Source of the DNA: Alteribacter keqinensis
GTDB taxonomy: Bacteria; Bacillota; Bacilli; Bacillales; Salisediminibacteriaceae
Assembly (NCBI RefSeq): GCF_003710255.1
Contig: NZ_RHIB01000001.1
Coordinates: 2,330,113-2,394,112 of the forward strand
Length of the DNA stretch: 64,000 nucleotides
Direction: 5' to 3'
The notes under the pieces are model-generated. The model was not told the origin of the DNA. It worked only from the letters and a program-made list of their open reading frames with translations, and ran no database searches. Position 1 is the first letter of the stretch. Each line of letters opens with the position of its first letter. The position numbers and the translations under genes were made by a program. Positions 7,965 through 16,894 of this stretch are shown here, piece by piece.

Positions 7965-9239
7965 CTATTTCGCAAACTGCTCTTCTTCAGTGGAGCCTTT
8001 CAATGCTGTTGTAGAAGATGTTCCTCCGGAAATCACATTGGCTACTTCATCAAAGTAGCCTGTTCCTACTTCTCGCTGGTGCTTTGTAGCTGTATAGCCA
8101 TACTGCTCACTTTCAAATTCAGCCTGCTGGAGTTCAGAGTAGGCAGCCATGCCACGCTGGCTGTATTCGCGTGCAAGTTCAAACATACTGTGATTCAATG
8201 CATGGAAGCCTGCAAGGGTAACAAACTGGAACCGGTAACCCATACGCCCAAGCTCTTCCTGAAACTGTGCGATCGTAATATCGTCCAGTTTTTTCTTCCA
8301 GTTAAAGGACGGTGAACAGTTATAGGCAAGCATCTTGCCCGGGAATTTTTCATGAATCGCATCTGCAAATTTCTGAGCTTCCTCAAGATTCGGTTCAGAT
8401 GTTTCACACCAGATCAGATCTGCATAAGGAGCGTAGGAAAGTCCTCTTGCAATCGCCTGGTCGATTCCGGCGCGGGTCCGGTAAAAACCTTCTGCCGTTC
8501 TTTCCCCTGTAATGAATTCATGATCTGCAGGATCCACATCACTCGTGATTAAGTTTGCGGCATTCGCATCGGTCCTGGCAATGATCACAGTAGGAACATC
8601 CATTACATCAGCAGCCAGTCGAGCTGAAATTAAGTTACGAACCGCCTGCTGTGTTGGAAGAAGCACTTTTCCTCCCAAATGACCGCATTTCTTCTCGGAA
8701 GAAAGCTGATCTTCGAAGTGAACAGCCGCTGCCCCTGCTTCAATCATTCCTTTCATAAGCTCAAATACATTCAGCTGCCCGCCAAAGCCCGCTTCCGCAT
8801 CAGCTACAATCGGAACAAACCAGTCTGTGTCGGTTTTTCCTTCACTGTATTCAATCTGATCTGCACGCTGAAGAGCCTGGTTGATTCGTTTTACAACACT
8901 TGGTACACTGTTTGCCGGGTACAGACTCTGGTCCGGATACATCTGTCCGGACAAGTTAGCATCAGCTGCTACCTGCCACCCGCTCAGGTAGATGGCTTTA
9001 AGTCCTGCCTTAACCTGCTGAACTGCCTGGTTACCTGTAAGGGCACCAAGGGCACGGGTAAATTCTTCTTCATTCAGCATTTTCCACAGTCTCTCTGCCC
9101 CCCGTCTTGCAAGGGTATGCTCAATTGTAATAGATCCTTTCAGTTTATCTACCTCTTCAGCAGTATAAGGACGTTCTACTCCCTGCCATCTTGCGTTCGT
9201 CTGCCACTCCTGGTTTATTTGCTCTGCTTTTTTGTTCAT
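7965..9239 (-). CDS. aceA: Isocitrate lyase
   Basis: A 424-residue isocitrate lyase, normal length for the bacterial short form. It cleaves isocitrate to glyoxylate and succinate, the first step of the glyoxylate shunt. The active-site signature KKCGH lies at about residues 188-192 (catalytic Cys in [12 protein letters not shown]). Upstream, [10 protein letters not shown] supplies metal-binding acidic residues. Later, YNCSPSFNW and the [11 protein letters not shown] region match the family core. Its ATG overlaps the aceB stop (ATGA), so the pair is translationally coupled. B. subtilis 168 lacks this shunt, whereas many other Bacillaceae have it; it allows growth on acetate or fatty acids. Confidence 0.97.
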   Translation of the reverse strand: MNKKAEQINQEWQTNARWQGVERPYTAEEVDKLKGSITIEHTLARRGAERLWKMLNEEEFTRALGALTGNQAVQQVKAGLKAIYLSGWQVAADANLSGQMYPDQSLYPANSVPSVVKRINQALQRADQIEYSEGKTDTDWFVPIVADAEAGFGGQLNVFELMKGMIEAGAAAVHFEDQLSSEKKCGHLGGKVLLPTQQAVRNLISARLAADVMDVPTVIIARTDANAANLITSDVDPADHEFITGERTAEGFYRTRAGIDQAIARGLSYAPYADLIWCETSEPNLEEAQKFADAIHEKFPGKMLAYNCSPSFNWKKKLDDITIAQFQEELGRMGYRFQFVTLAGFHALNHSMFELAREYSQRGMAAYSELQQAEFESEQYGYTATKHQREVGTGYFDEVANVISGGTSSTTALKGSTEEEQFAK

Positions 9240-10849
9240 TTTAAGATCCCCTCCGATTGTTTATCAAGATATGGATAAGCTACAAGTGTTAAAAACTCAG
9301 TAAATGTTTTCTGCGTGACAAGCTGCTCAAAAATATTCCTGGCCAGGGGAAACCTTCCCCGTGAAAAGACTTCGTCACCCGAATTTATCTTGATTTTTTC
9401 AAGCTCTTCGTCAATAAAGCCGCTCACAAGCTGTTCGGTAATGTCAGTTCCCTCTTCAAGCTTTCCTTCAGGATGCTGGATCCACTGCCAGACCTGTGCC
9501 CTTGAAATTTCAGCAGTCGCTACATCCTCCATCAGGTTATGAATCGGTACAGCCCCAAACCCTCTAAGCCACGCTTCGATGTACTGAAGACCGACACTTA
9601 TGTTGGCACGAAGTCCCTCTTCCGTGATCTGTCCCTTTGGTACACTGAGAAGATCTTCTGCCGTTACATGAACATCATCACGCTGTTTTGAGCGTTGATT
9701 TGCCTCTGGCATATACTTATCAAACACTTCCTTTGCAACGGAAACGAGCGCCGGGTGGGCTACCCACGTGCCATCATGCCCGTCTTTTACTTCCCGTTCC
9801 TTATCTGCACGCACCTTTTCAAGTGCCCGATTGTTGGCTTCTTCATCGTTTTTAATCGGAATCTGGGCTGCCATACCACCGATGGCATGGGCATTCCGCT
9901 TATGACACGTCTTCACAACATACAGTGTATAGGCCCGCATAAAATTAACGGTCATCGTTACCTCTGAACGATCAGGCAGAATGTACTTTTCATGGTTTCT
10001 CAGTATTTTAATATAGCTGAAAATATAGTCCCACCGGCCGCAGTTGAGTCCTGCACTGTGTTCACGCAGTTCATATAGAATTTCATCTGCCTGAAAAGCG
10101 CCGTGAAGGGTCTCAATCAGAACCGTAGCCTTTATCGTTCCCCGTGGAACTCCAAGTTCATCCTGGGCAAAATTAAAGACGTTATTCCACAGCCGGGCTT
10201 CTTTATACGACTCCAGCTTCGGAAGATAAAAATACGGTCCCAGCCCTCGGCTTAGCAGCTCTTTCGCATTATGATAAAAATAAAGACCAAAATCGAATAA
10301 TGAACCGCTCATTGGTGTTCCGTCAACCTCAACGGACATTTCATTCAAATGCCAGCCCCGTGGGCGGACAATGAGTGTTGCAGTCGTATCGTTAAGCTTA
10401 TATTCCTTCCCGTTAGGTGCGGTAAAATCAATCGTTTTTCGAATCGCTTCGTACAAATTCACCTGGCCCTGAAGCTGATTTTCCCAGGTTGGCGAGTTTG
10501 CATCTTCAAGGTCTGCCATAAATACGTGAGCCCCTGAGTTCAAAGCATTGATTACCATCTTTTTATTCCCGCTCGGACCCGTGATCTCAACCCGACGGTC
10601 CTGAAGGGGTTCCGGAACATCATCCACTGTCCAGCCCGAATCTCTCACACTCTTCGTTTCTTCCAAAAACACCGGAAGCTCTCCTTTATCAATCGAACGC
10701 TGCGTGTCCTCCCTCTGTTTTAATACAGATTGACGATCACCCTCAAACTTCCGGTGCAGTTTACAAATAAATTCAACTGCTCCATCCGATAGAATTTCAG
10801 AAAACGTCTCATTTCGCAATGCTGAAAACTGAATATCACCCTTAGACAT
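9236..10849 (-). CDS. aceB: Malate synthase A
   Basis: A 537-residue malate synthase of the A type. It condenses glyoxylate with acetyl-CoA to malate, completing the glyoxylate shunt. The family signature [18 protein letters not shown] is at about residues 261-278. The Mg2+/glyoxylate region includes [15 protein letters not shown] (about 243-257), and [19 protein letters not shown] is near 89-107. It has a GGAGGG ribosome site and lies 15 bp downstream of the small Cys-rich gene and upstream of aceA. The three probably form one transcript from the promoter region near 11.1 kb. Confidence 0.97.
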   Translation of the reverse strand: MSKGDIQFSALRNETFSEILSDGAVEFICKLHRKFEGDRQSVLKQREDTQRSIDKGELPVFLEETKSVRDSGWTVDDVPEPLQDRRVEITGPSGNKKMVINALNSGAHVFMADLEDANSPTWENQLQGQVNLYEAIRKTIDFTAPNGKEYKLNDTTATLIVRPRGWHLNEMSVEVDGTPMSGSLFDFGLYFYHNAKELLSRGLGPYFYLPKLESYKEARLWNNVFNFAQDELGVPRGTIKATVLIETLHGAFQADEILYELREHSAGLNCGRWDYIFSYIKILRNHEKYILPDRSEVTMTVNFMRAYTLYVVKTCHKRNAHAIGGMAAQIPIKNDEEANNRALEKVRADKEREVKDGHDGTWVAHPALVSVAKEVFDKYMPEANQRSKQRDDVHVTAEDLLSVPKGQITEEGLRANISVGLQYIEAWLRGFGAVPIHNLMEDVATAEISRAQVWQWIQHPEGKLEEGTDITEQLVSGFIDEELEKIKINSGDEVFSRGRFPLARNIFEQLVTQKTFTEFLTLVAYPYLDKQSEGILK

Positions 10850-10864
10850 AATAGCCCTCCTTCG

Positions 10865-11026
10865 TTACTCGATACTTCCGTTACCAAGACAGAAATGACA
10901 GATTACAGCGCCTGTACCACAACAGTCTTCACATTCCAGGTGGTGATCACCTGTTTTATGTTTCGCTGTTGTCTGACACTTCTTACAGCCGATATCACCG
11001 TGCCCGTTACATTTGTGACAGTTCAT
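10865..11026 (-). CDS. 53-residue Cys-rich DnaJ-zinc-finger-like mini-protein leading aceBA
   Basis: A small gene that is easy to miss. It encodes 53 residues with nine cysteines arranged as four CxxC pairs: C3-C6, C14-C17, C32-C35 and C43-C46. Three are followed by the G-x-G of DnaJ-type zinc knuckles (CHKCNGHG, CEDCCGTG, CHFCLGNG). Two zinc ions could be bound. A GGAAGGGGAT ribosome site precedes the ATG, and the stop is 15 bp before aceB, so it leads the glyoxylate operon. B. subtilis anti-TRAP is also a 53-residue protein with DnaJ-like zinc knuckles, but no sequence match is evident otherwise. A regulatory or chaperone role for the operon is inference. Confidence 0.8.
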   Translation of the reverse strand: MNCHKCNGHGDIGCKKCQTTAKHKTGDHHLECEDCCGTGAVICHFCLGNGSIE

Positions 11027-11081
11027 TTTAAAATCCCCTTCCGTTTTTTGTTGTTCTACTGTTATGATACAGTTTTTATTA

Positions 11082-11100
11082 TGTTATGTATTATATAACA
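11082..11100 (-). promoter_or_regulatory. Probable aceBA promoter region with palindrome over the -10
   Basis: On the minus strand the inverted repeat TGTTAT-N7-ATAACA encloses TATAAT (11095-11090). A poor -35 (TTGTTT) lies 18 bp upstream. A second small palindrome, CTGT-N6-ACAG, is at 11060-11073. The layout suggests a repressor site over the promoter of the mini-protein-aceB-aceA unit; the regulator is unknown. The gene-free stretch 11027-11331 also holds the divergent promoter for the next gene. Confidence 0.5.
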
Positions 11101-11262
11101 GGAGGTTCAGAAAAAACAACCGGTTTATCCAAATTATTCTGATTTTTTTATAAAATGTGTGTATAACCCTATAACAGCAACGTTATCGCTATTAATCTTT
11201 ATTTCTGTTGTATAGCAGACTGAAGTCTGACTGCCAATTTACAAAAATTTAACAAAAAAGAA

Positions 11263-11291
11263 TTGAACCCCCCGTACCGTTAAACTAGAAT
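11263..11291 (+). promoter_or_regulatory. Sigma-A promoter for the PhnD-like lipoprotein gene
   Basis: TTGAAC at 11263-11268, a 17-bp spacer, and TAGAAT at 11286-11291, about 40 bp before the ATG. Spacing is ideal and both hexamers are close to consensus. Confidence 0.7.
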
Positions 11292-11331
11292 GAGAATTGT
11301 ACATAAATAACATCTTGGGGGTTTTGGCATT

Positions 11332-12207
11332 ATGAAGAAAATATTGATGATGAGCGTCGGGGTTATGGCACTGTCTCTCGCAGCCTGCGGAAACGGGGAT
11401 GAAGAGGACGCACTGGTAATGGGGTTTGTACCTTCTTCCGACTCAGATAACATTGCTTCTACAGTTGAACCGCTGGCAGACGAGTTATCCGAGATCCTGG
11501 GGCGGCCTGTGGAAGGCTCTGTAATGGTTAACTATTCCGGACTGGTTGAAGCCATGGGAAGCGGAAATGTGGACATCGGCTTTCTTCCTGCGCTCGGTTA
11601 CGTGCAGGGTGAAGAACGCTATGGATTTGAAGTTATTTTGAAATCTGAACGAAACGGGGAAGATTCCTACCGTGCCCAGTTTGTCGTTCATGAAGAAAGC
11701 GGCATTGACAATATTGAAGATTTAGAGGGAAAGTCGTGGGTATATCCTGATCCCGCTTCTCCTGCAGGATTTTTGTTCCCGGCTACGCACCTTGCTGAAA
11801 ACTACGGTGTTGAAGACGTGCAGAGCTTTTTCGGTGAGGAATTCCAGGCCGGTTCCAATGACGGGGCTTTAGTAAGTGTGTATGAAGGGGAAGCAGATGT
11901 AGCGACAACATTTGAAGATGCCCGTTCTGTTCTTACTGATGATTATCCGGACATTATGGACACGCTGAAGGTTATTGAATACACAGAAGCGATTCCAAAC
12001 GACACGATCACTCTGATTGAAGAGCTCGATGAAGACCTTAAAGCAGAAATTAAAGAAGCTTTTCTTTCCTTCAACGAAAATGAAGAAATGATTCAGATTA
12101 TGAACGATGTTTATCGCTGGGACGGCATCATTGAAGCTGATCCAAGTGACTACGACATCGTCCGTGACGCTTACAATTTGTTCCGTGATGATATTTCACT
12201 GGATTAA
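11332..12207 (+). CDS. PhnD-type phosphate/phosphonate/phosphite-binding lipoprotein
   Basis: A 291-residue extracellular solute-binding lipoprotein. The signal ends at the lipobox L-A-A-C near residue 19. The mature part starts ALVMGFVPSSDSDNI, the PhnD/PtxB family opening, and continues with NVDIGFLPALGYV, YRAQFVVHEESGI, and SPAGFLFP. Such proteins deliver phosphonate, phosphite or phosphate to a PhnCE ABC transporter. No permease or ATPase gene lies beside it: it has its own promoter and a terminator straight after the stop. It therefore either serves a transporter encoded elsewhere or acts as a sensor. The family is clear; the ligand is not. Confidence 0.87.
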   Translation: MKKILMMSVGVMALSLAACGNGDEEDALVMGFVPSSDSDNIASTVEPLADELSEILGRPVEGSVMVNYSGLVEAMGSGNVDIGFLPALGYVQGEERYGFEVILKSERNGEDSYRAQFVVHEESGIDNIEDLEGKSWVYPDPASPAGFLFPATHLAENYGVEDVQSFFGEEFQAGSNDGALVSVYEGEADVATTFEDARSVLTDDYPDIMDTLKVIEYTEAIPNDTITLIEELDEDLKAEIKEAFLSFNENEEMIQIMNDVYRWDGIIEADPSDYDIVRDAYNLFRDDISLD

Positions 12208-12234
12208 TAATGTTAATAAAAAATATTACACTAA

Positions 12235-12285
12235 CATCACCAGCACAGACCAAGGCTATGGTCAGTGCTGCTGATGTTTTTATTT
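12235..12285 (+). terminator. Terminator after the PhnD-like gene
   Basis: A long stem (CATCACCAGCAC with GTGCTGCTGATG, one mismatch, inner GACCA/TGGTC) followed by TTTTTATTT. Confidence 0.88.
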
Positions 12286-12286
12286 A

Positions 12287-12326
12287 AAGCACCTCTGCAA
12301 AAGAATTGTCACTACAGAAGGTGCTT
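12287..12326 (-). terminator. Possible terminator after dat
   Basis: AAGCACCT pairs with AGGTGCTT, extended by TCTG/CAGA. The minus-strand T-run (TTTAAAT) is weak. It lies 50 bp past the dat stop. Confidence 0.5.
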
Positions 12327-12375
12327 CATTTCTGCGGACCCGCCTGTCTCATGTATGATACGAAAACAGCGGAAT

Positions 12376-13215
12376 TCATTGTCCGGTTTTTGCTTTGAAC
12401 AGTTCCATTAAAAGCGTAGTCAGATTTCCCGGGGTCCCCTCCGCAACCTTCCTGTCATCTATATGTGTTACAGGAAGCACTTCAGACGTGGTACTCGTTA
12501 AGAATACTTCGTCAGCGCTGAACAGTTCTTCAGTCGTGTACTCCCGTTCCTCAAACCTGATTGCCGCTTTTTCACAAATCTCTTTTACAGCCATGCGGGT
12601 AATTCCCGGCAGAATCTGCTTTGACAGCGGTGTCGTAATGACGGTGTCGTTTAATACGATAAAGATAGTAGACGACGAGCATTCTGTTACTTTGCCATCT
12701 TTGTACAGAATGGCTTCATAGGCGTGTTTTTCTGCTGCAGCTTGTTTGGCAAGAATATTGGGAAGCAGGTTCAGGGATTTAATATAACAGTTTGCCCATC
12801 TCTCATCCGGGTGTGTAATGACAGATACACCATTGTTCAGCATTTCTTTACTAAAAGGCGCCATCGGTTTTATGGTCATGGAAACAGATGGGGGAACATC
12901 CTTTGGGAAAAGGTGGTTCCGTTCAGCTGCCCCCCGAGTGATCTGCAGATATACACTGCAATCGGGAATTGCCGCTTTTTTTACCCCTTCTTCAATAATG
13001 GTGCGGATGGAATCAATCCCCCCTTCAAGATCGATCCGGATCGCCTCTGCACTCTTTTCCAGCCGTTCCAGGTGCTCCTCAAGCATAAATCCTTCTCCGT
13101 TGTAATAACGGATTACTTCGTATACACCATCACCAAACTGGTGACCCCTTTCCTCAATAGGGACAGCTTTCTCATCCAGTGCTACGTACTTGCCGTTTAT
13201 AAATCCAATGCTCAT
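12376..13215 (-). CDS. dat: D-amino acid (D-alanine) aminotransferase
   Basis: A 279-residue fold-type IV PLP transaminase. It interconverts D-alanine and 2-oxoglutarate with pyruvate and D-glutamate, supplying D-amino acids for the wall. The PLP lysine lies in CYIKSLNLLPNILAKQ (about residues 143-158). RGAAERNHLFP (about 97-107) gives the Arg/His carboxylate trap typical of D-amino acid rather than branched-chain transaminases. GDGVYEVIRYYNG near residue 29 is also diagnostic. A longer reading frame exists to 13311, but the start at 13215 is chosen because AAGGAGG precedes it and the family begins MxxxFxNG. It is monocistronic. Confidence 0.93.
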   Translation of the reverse strand: MSIGFINGKYVALDEKAVPIEERGHQFGDGVYEVIRYYNGEGFMLEEHLERLEKSAEAIRIDLEGGIDSIRTIIEEGVKKAAIPDCSVYLQITRGAAERNHLFPKDVPPSVSMTIKPMAPFSKEMLNNGVSVITHPDERWANCYIKSLNLLPNILAKQAAAEKHAYEAILYKDGKVTECSSSTIFIVLNDTVITTPLSKQILPGITRMAVKEICEKAAIRFEEREYTTEELFSADEVFLTSTTSEVLPVTHIDDRKVAEGTPGNLTTLLMELFKAKTGQ

Positions 13216-13429
13216 GTGTGCCTGCCTCCTTCTTAAGATTACTTCTATTCTAACTTCTTTCCTTTGGAGCGTGAAGACAAAACCCATCAGTTTTGTTGCG
13301 GGGGAAGACATATTCCCTATGGGTCATAAAATGAGGGGTAGGGTGAAATCAACCGGAGAACTTCAGAAGGGATGATGGGATTGGACAATTTACTGTTAAA
13401 AAAAGAATTTATCTTCCGTACAGCTCAGT

Positions 13430-13699
13430 ATGGTACAGAGTGAATTTGAAAAGAAGCAGAAAAGTAAACTGATTATGTACTTATTATGGTGGTTCACCGG
13501 GGTTCTGGGTGGTCACCGCTTTTACCTGGGAGATGTAGGTTACGGAGTAGCTCTTCTTCTCTTCGGCTGGCTTACCTTATTTATCTGGCCCCTGATCGAT
13601 GTTTTCTTTATCGGGAAACGCCTCGAGCAAATGAATGACCACTTGGAAAATGATATCATACATCAGGTCAAAGGCTATACACAGGAAGCTGCTCATTAG
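13430..13699 (+). CDS. TM2 domain-containing protein
   Basis: An 89-residue protein with the TM2 domain: a charged N-terminus (QSEFEKKQKSK), then helix 1 (LIMYLLWWFTGVLGGHRFYLG, split by the conserved GGHRFYLGD turn) and helix 2 (GVALLLFGWLTLFIWPLIDVFFI). TM2 proteins are small two-helix membrane proteins of unknown function, often preceded by a DNA-binding or zinc-ribbon domain, which is missing here. The ATG at 13430 lacks a good ribosome site; a later in-frame ATG (residue 12) would cut into helix 1. It is a single gene with its own terminator. Confidence 0.82.
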   Translation: MVQSEFEKKQKSKLIMYLLWWFTGVLGGHRFYLGDVGYGVALLLFGWLTLFIWPLIDVFFIGKRLEQMNDHLENDIIHQVKGYTQEAAH

Positions 13700-13715
13700 C
13701 AGCCGGCTCTAAAGA

Positions 13716-13772
13716 AGTTTCCTTGAAAAGGTACGGAAGATTACACCTTTTTAAGTAGGCTTCTTTTTTTGC
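13716..13772 (+). terminator. Terminator after the TM2 gene
   Basis: A long imperfect stem (GAAG...TTGAAAAGGT with ACCTTTTTAA...CTTC) followed by TTTTTTT. Confidence 0.75.
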
Positions 13773-13934
13773 TCTGCTTAACTTTAATGGTGAGTTTCAA
13801 TTATTCCTTTTCACACGCCACTTCTGCAGCAATAACCTTTAACACATCCCTTATATCATTTTTAGCCGCCCATACCTCCCTTTCCCCATTTTCATAAATA
13901 TAGGTAATGACCCTGAAATGCGGGAGGAAAACTC

Positions 13935-14933
13935 ATGGCAATTCTCGTTACCGGATGTGCCGGTTTTATCGGTGCCCATGTCGTCAAGCGGTTAACAAAA
14001 GAAGGGTACACCGTTGTGGGGCTGGATAATGTAAACAGTTACTACGACCCCCGCTTGAAACAAGCGCGCTTAAAATGGATTAAGCATCCACTGTTTACGT
14101 TTTACAAGGTTGCTCTGGAAGACAAAAAGAATATGGTAGATCTTTTTGAAAAAGAAAAGCCTGGCCTCGTTATTCATCTGGCAGCCCAGGCTGGCGTGAG
14201 GTACAGCCTTGAAAACCCGGACACGTACATTCAATCAAATGTAACAGGTTTTATGAACCTTCTCGAGTGCTGCCGTCACTATCCTGTAGAGCACCTTATC
14301 TTTGCTTCCACCAGTTCTGTTTACGGCCTTAATAAGAAAATGCCGTTCTCTACTGATGATAATACCGATCATCCTGCAAGCTTATATGCAGCAACGAAAA
14401 AAGCAAATGAAATGATGGCCCATACGTACAGTCATCTATTTAACATTCCCTCGACAGGCTTGCGGTTTTTTACTGTTTACGGCCCATGGGGACGCCCGGA
14501 TATGGCTCTTTTTACGTTTACTAAAAACATTCTGGAAGGAAAGCCGATTCAAATATTCAATAACGGAAACATGATGCGTGATTTTACGTATATCGATGAT
14601 ATTGTTGAAGGCATTGTCAGGCTGTTGAGCAATAAGCCGGCAGGTGTAAATGACAGCCTGGATCCACCACCATCGGAGAGCAGTGCTCCTTACAAGCTTT
14701 ACAATATCGGAAACAACACACCTGTTCCGTTATTGGATATGATTGCCGCACTGGAAAAAAAACTTGGTATCTCCGCTAAAAAAAAGTACCTCCCTCTTCA
14801 GCCGGGAGATGTGAAAGACACATTTGCTGATGTGAGTGATTTGATGGCAGCAATCGGCTTCAAGCCCTCTACTTCAATTGAGCAAGGTGTTGGAAAGTTT
14901 GTGGACTGGTATAAAGATTATCACAATAAGTAA
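13935..14933 (+). CDS. NAD-dependent sugar-nucleotide epimerase (UDP-glucuronate 4-epimerase type)
   Basis: A 332-residue extended SDR. The Rossmann motif is VTGCAGFIGAHV (residues 5-16). The catalytic Ser/Thr lies in FASTSSVYG (about 121-129) and the catalytic Tyr-Lys in LYAATKKANE (about 147-156). LDNVNSYYDPRLKQARL (about 31-47) is characteristic of the UDP-glucuronate 4-epimerase/LspL group rather than plain GalE. It would make UDP-galacturonate for a surface polysaccharide. A GGGAGGAAA ribosome site precedes the ATG. No glycosyltransferase or capsule gene lies beside it, and the gene is followed by repeat DNA. Confidence 0.88.
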   Translation: MAILVTGCAGFIGAHVVKRLTKEGYTVVGLDNVNSYYDPRLKQARLKWIKHPLFTFYKVALEDKKNMVDLFEKEKPGLVIHLAAQAGVRYSLENPDTYIQSNVTGFMNLLECCRHYPVEHLIFASTSSVYGLNKKMPFSTDDNTDHPASLYAATKKANEMMAHTYSHLFNIPSTGLRFFTVYGPWGRPDMALFTFTKNILEGKPIQIFNNGNMMRDFTYIDDIVEGIVRLLSNKPAGVNDSLDPPPSESSAPYKLYNIGNNTPVPLLDMIAALEKKLGISAKKKYLPLQPGDVKDTFADVSDLMAAIGFKPSTSIEQGVGKFVDWYKDYHNK

Positions 14934-14934
14934 G

Positions 14935-15040
14935 CCTCCGCGGGCGGTTCGGGAGCCTCCTCAGCGCTGCACGCTTGCGGGGTCTCCCCGGAACTCGCTC
15001 CTCCCGCAGGAGTGTGGCGCATTTGCTCCAATCAACACTT
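14935..15040. repeat. Dispersed GC-rich intergenic repeat, copy 1
   Basis: Directly after the epimerase stop: CCTCCGCGGGCGGTTCGGG, then GGGGTCTCCCCGGAACTCGC and CCCGCAGGAGTG, ending at CTCCAATCAACAC. From memory this type of sequence is repeated between genes in many alkaliphilic Bacillaceae. No coding potential is apparent. Confidence 0.7.
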
Positions 15041-15139
15041 TTTATAATTGAAATGATCTTTAGCACATAAGCAATAAAAACCAAAACCACTTTCATGCTG
15101 CAATCAGAGCCCTATGTGGTGATGTAATTTCCGGACTTT

Positions 15140-15240
15140 GACTTTTTCAGTGGCATTCTATGTCCTGCTGGGTCTTGCCTGGCTCCCCGCGGCCACAGGA
15201 GTCTCAGGCACTTCGGCTTCATTACCTTTTTCAAAACGGG
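15140..15240. repeat. Dispersed intergenic repeat, right-half copy
   Basis: CTTTTTCAGTGGC, then GCTGGGTCTTGCCTGGC and CCACAGGAGTCTCAGGCAC closely match 2098-2190. Together with the preceding copy it fills the gene-free stretch 14934-15400, whose remainder shows nothing recognisable. Confidence 0.7.
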
Positions 15241-15400
15241 TCTTGCTCAGCTGAAAGGAATATGTTACTGCGGAAAGGTAGCCAATTCCTTTCAACGAAA
15301 CTCAACATAGAATCCCTCCCCAACATTGTAAAGTCAGCCTTAATAAAAGAAACCGGCTCACAAGGTTCCACCTTTATAAGCTGGTCTCTCTCTTACACGC

Positions 15401-16753
15401 TTACCTTGGCAGGGTAAAATTCAACAAGTCAGCCTTAAACAATTCCCGTCCGTCTTCTCCATAGAAAGGACCGTATTCAAGCTCAAAATTCTCGTAGAGC
15501 TCAAATTCGTCCTTGTAGAATAAAAACACTTTCATGTCTTCCGTATCATTTCCAGATTCAAGCATTGTCTCTGTGCCTGGCTCAAGCATTCCCTCAGGCA
15601 TATACCTGGCCCGGTTTGTATCTACCGTTAACATAGAACGTGTCGAGAACATGCTGATTGGTGAATCAGACTGGTTGTCCACATGGAAAAGGACTGTTAA
15701 CGCCACCAGACCATCCCCCGTGTCCGTAAAGGCTTCTTCAAAGGAAGCTGTAGGCTCAAGTTCGGTATACTGAACACCTTTTAACGTCACCCGGACATCG
15801 TCAATCATTTCCTCCTGGTTAATGGATGTGTCTTCAAAGATGATCGACTGTTCTGCAATGTTGTCAGTAACAAGTTTACTCTGATAAAGATCCGGTCGAG
15901 AGGAGACTTCGTCACCCTGTTCACTCGAATAAATAAAGTCAAACACCCCTTCTTCACGGTAACCTCCGGAGAACTGATCGTTATCCGCGGCTCCTCCTGA
16001 AATAATAAACTTCGGATTCGTATTCGTCAGCCTTTCATATTCTTCGTTTGAAAAAGCAAAGGAAACCAATCCGGACACCTTCTCTCCAGCTCCGTATTTT
16101 GAAACCTCTTCCTCCATTTCCGATACCACCACATCAGTGTCATCAATAAAAAGTCTTGGCTGTGATACGGAATAGTCATACTGGTCATTTATTTGAATTC
16201 TTAACGACATGGGGTAATACATAGCCGTGTCTTTTTGATTATCAACCGTTATCTTAGCTGTGACCAGGTACCCATCAACCTCATCGTTAAAAGGAATCGT
16301 CATATTTCGGTTCATATCTTCTATTTTCACAAGCTGGTACTCGTCAACACTTACAACAAACCCGTCCATGTCATGAACAAAGCCTGCATTACTGTTCGTA
16401 TAAATGACCTCAATATCGCCTTCAGAGAGCTCAGGAATAGAAGGGTTTAACAGACTGTCGTCTGATGCTCCTGTATCTGTTGTTGCTTCCTCCTGCTCTT
16501 CTTGTCCGGCTTCTTCTGTATCGCCACTTTCGTCTCCTTCGTCTTCAGTGGTTCCTTGTGCCTCTGTCTCTTCAACGCTGTTATCAGCTTCCTGTTCTTC
16601 AGAAGGTTCTTCCTGATCCACCTGACCTTCTTGTTCGTCCTCAGTAGCTGGTTCTGGTTCGTTTGCACTTGTAGTGTCATCATCACTGCCGCAACCACCT
16701 AATACAAGGGATAAACTCAGTAACACCGCTCCAAACACGATTGTCTTTTTCAT
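15401..16753 (-). CDS. Large acidic lipoprotein (DUF5068-like)
   Basis: A 450-residue exported lipoprotein. The start is placed at 16753 (MKKTIVFG) because GGAGGAG lies 6-7 nt upstream; an in-frame ATG five codons earlier would consume that site. The signal ends in the lipobox L-G-G-C near residue 21. Residues about 22-105 are a Glu/Asp/Thr/Gln-rich linker. The rest holds two related beta-rich halves resembling DUF4352/DUF5068 extracellular modules (IPELSEGDIEVIYTN, then GYLVTAKITVDNQ; later LVALTVLFHVDNQS). It probably sits on the outer membrane face; its role is unknown. Its terminator is not obvious. Confidence 0.78.
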   Translation of the reverse strand: MKKTIVFGAVLLSLSLVLGGCGSDDDTTSANEPEPATEDEQEGQVDQEEPSEEQEADNSVEETEAQGTTEDEGDESGDTEEAGQEEQEEATTDTGASDDSLLNPSIPELSEGDIEVIYTNSNAGFVHDMDGFVVSVDEYQLVKIEDMNRNMTIPFNDEVDGYLVTAKITVDNQKDTAMYYPMSLRIQINDQYDYSVSQPRLFIDDTDVVVSEMEEEVSKYGAGEKVSGLVSFAFSNEEYERLTNTNPKFIISGGAADNDQFSGGYREEGVFDFIYSSEQGDEVSSRPDLYQSKLVTDNIAEQSIIFEDTSINQEEMIDDVRVTLKGVQYTELEPTASFEEAFTDTGDGLVALTVLFHVDNQSDSPISMFSTRSMLTVDTNRARYMPEGMLEPGTETMLESGNDTEDMKVFLFYKDEFELYENFELEYGPFYGEDGRELFKADLLNFTLPR

Positions 16754-16867
16754 CTCGTTCTCCTCCATCAGCCAATATGAAATTTTTAGAATATATTACC
16801 TGTTTCTGTATACCCCTTTTCTTATAAAAAAGAAACTTGTTCGAGTAGTGAAATATTAAAAAAGAAA

Positions 16868-16893
16868 AAGAAGAAGCCTCTAAAGACTTCTTC
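16868..16893 (-). terminator. Terminator after cydC
   Basis: On the minus strand GAAGAAG-N10-CTTCTTC is followed by TTTTTC, starting about 2 nt after the cydC stop. Confidence 0.8.
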
Positions 16894-16894
16894 C

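Noticed and set aside
12724..13236. 170-codon frame opposite dat
   Set aside because: Antisense shadow of a well-supported gene; no ribosome site or recognisable domain.
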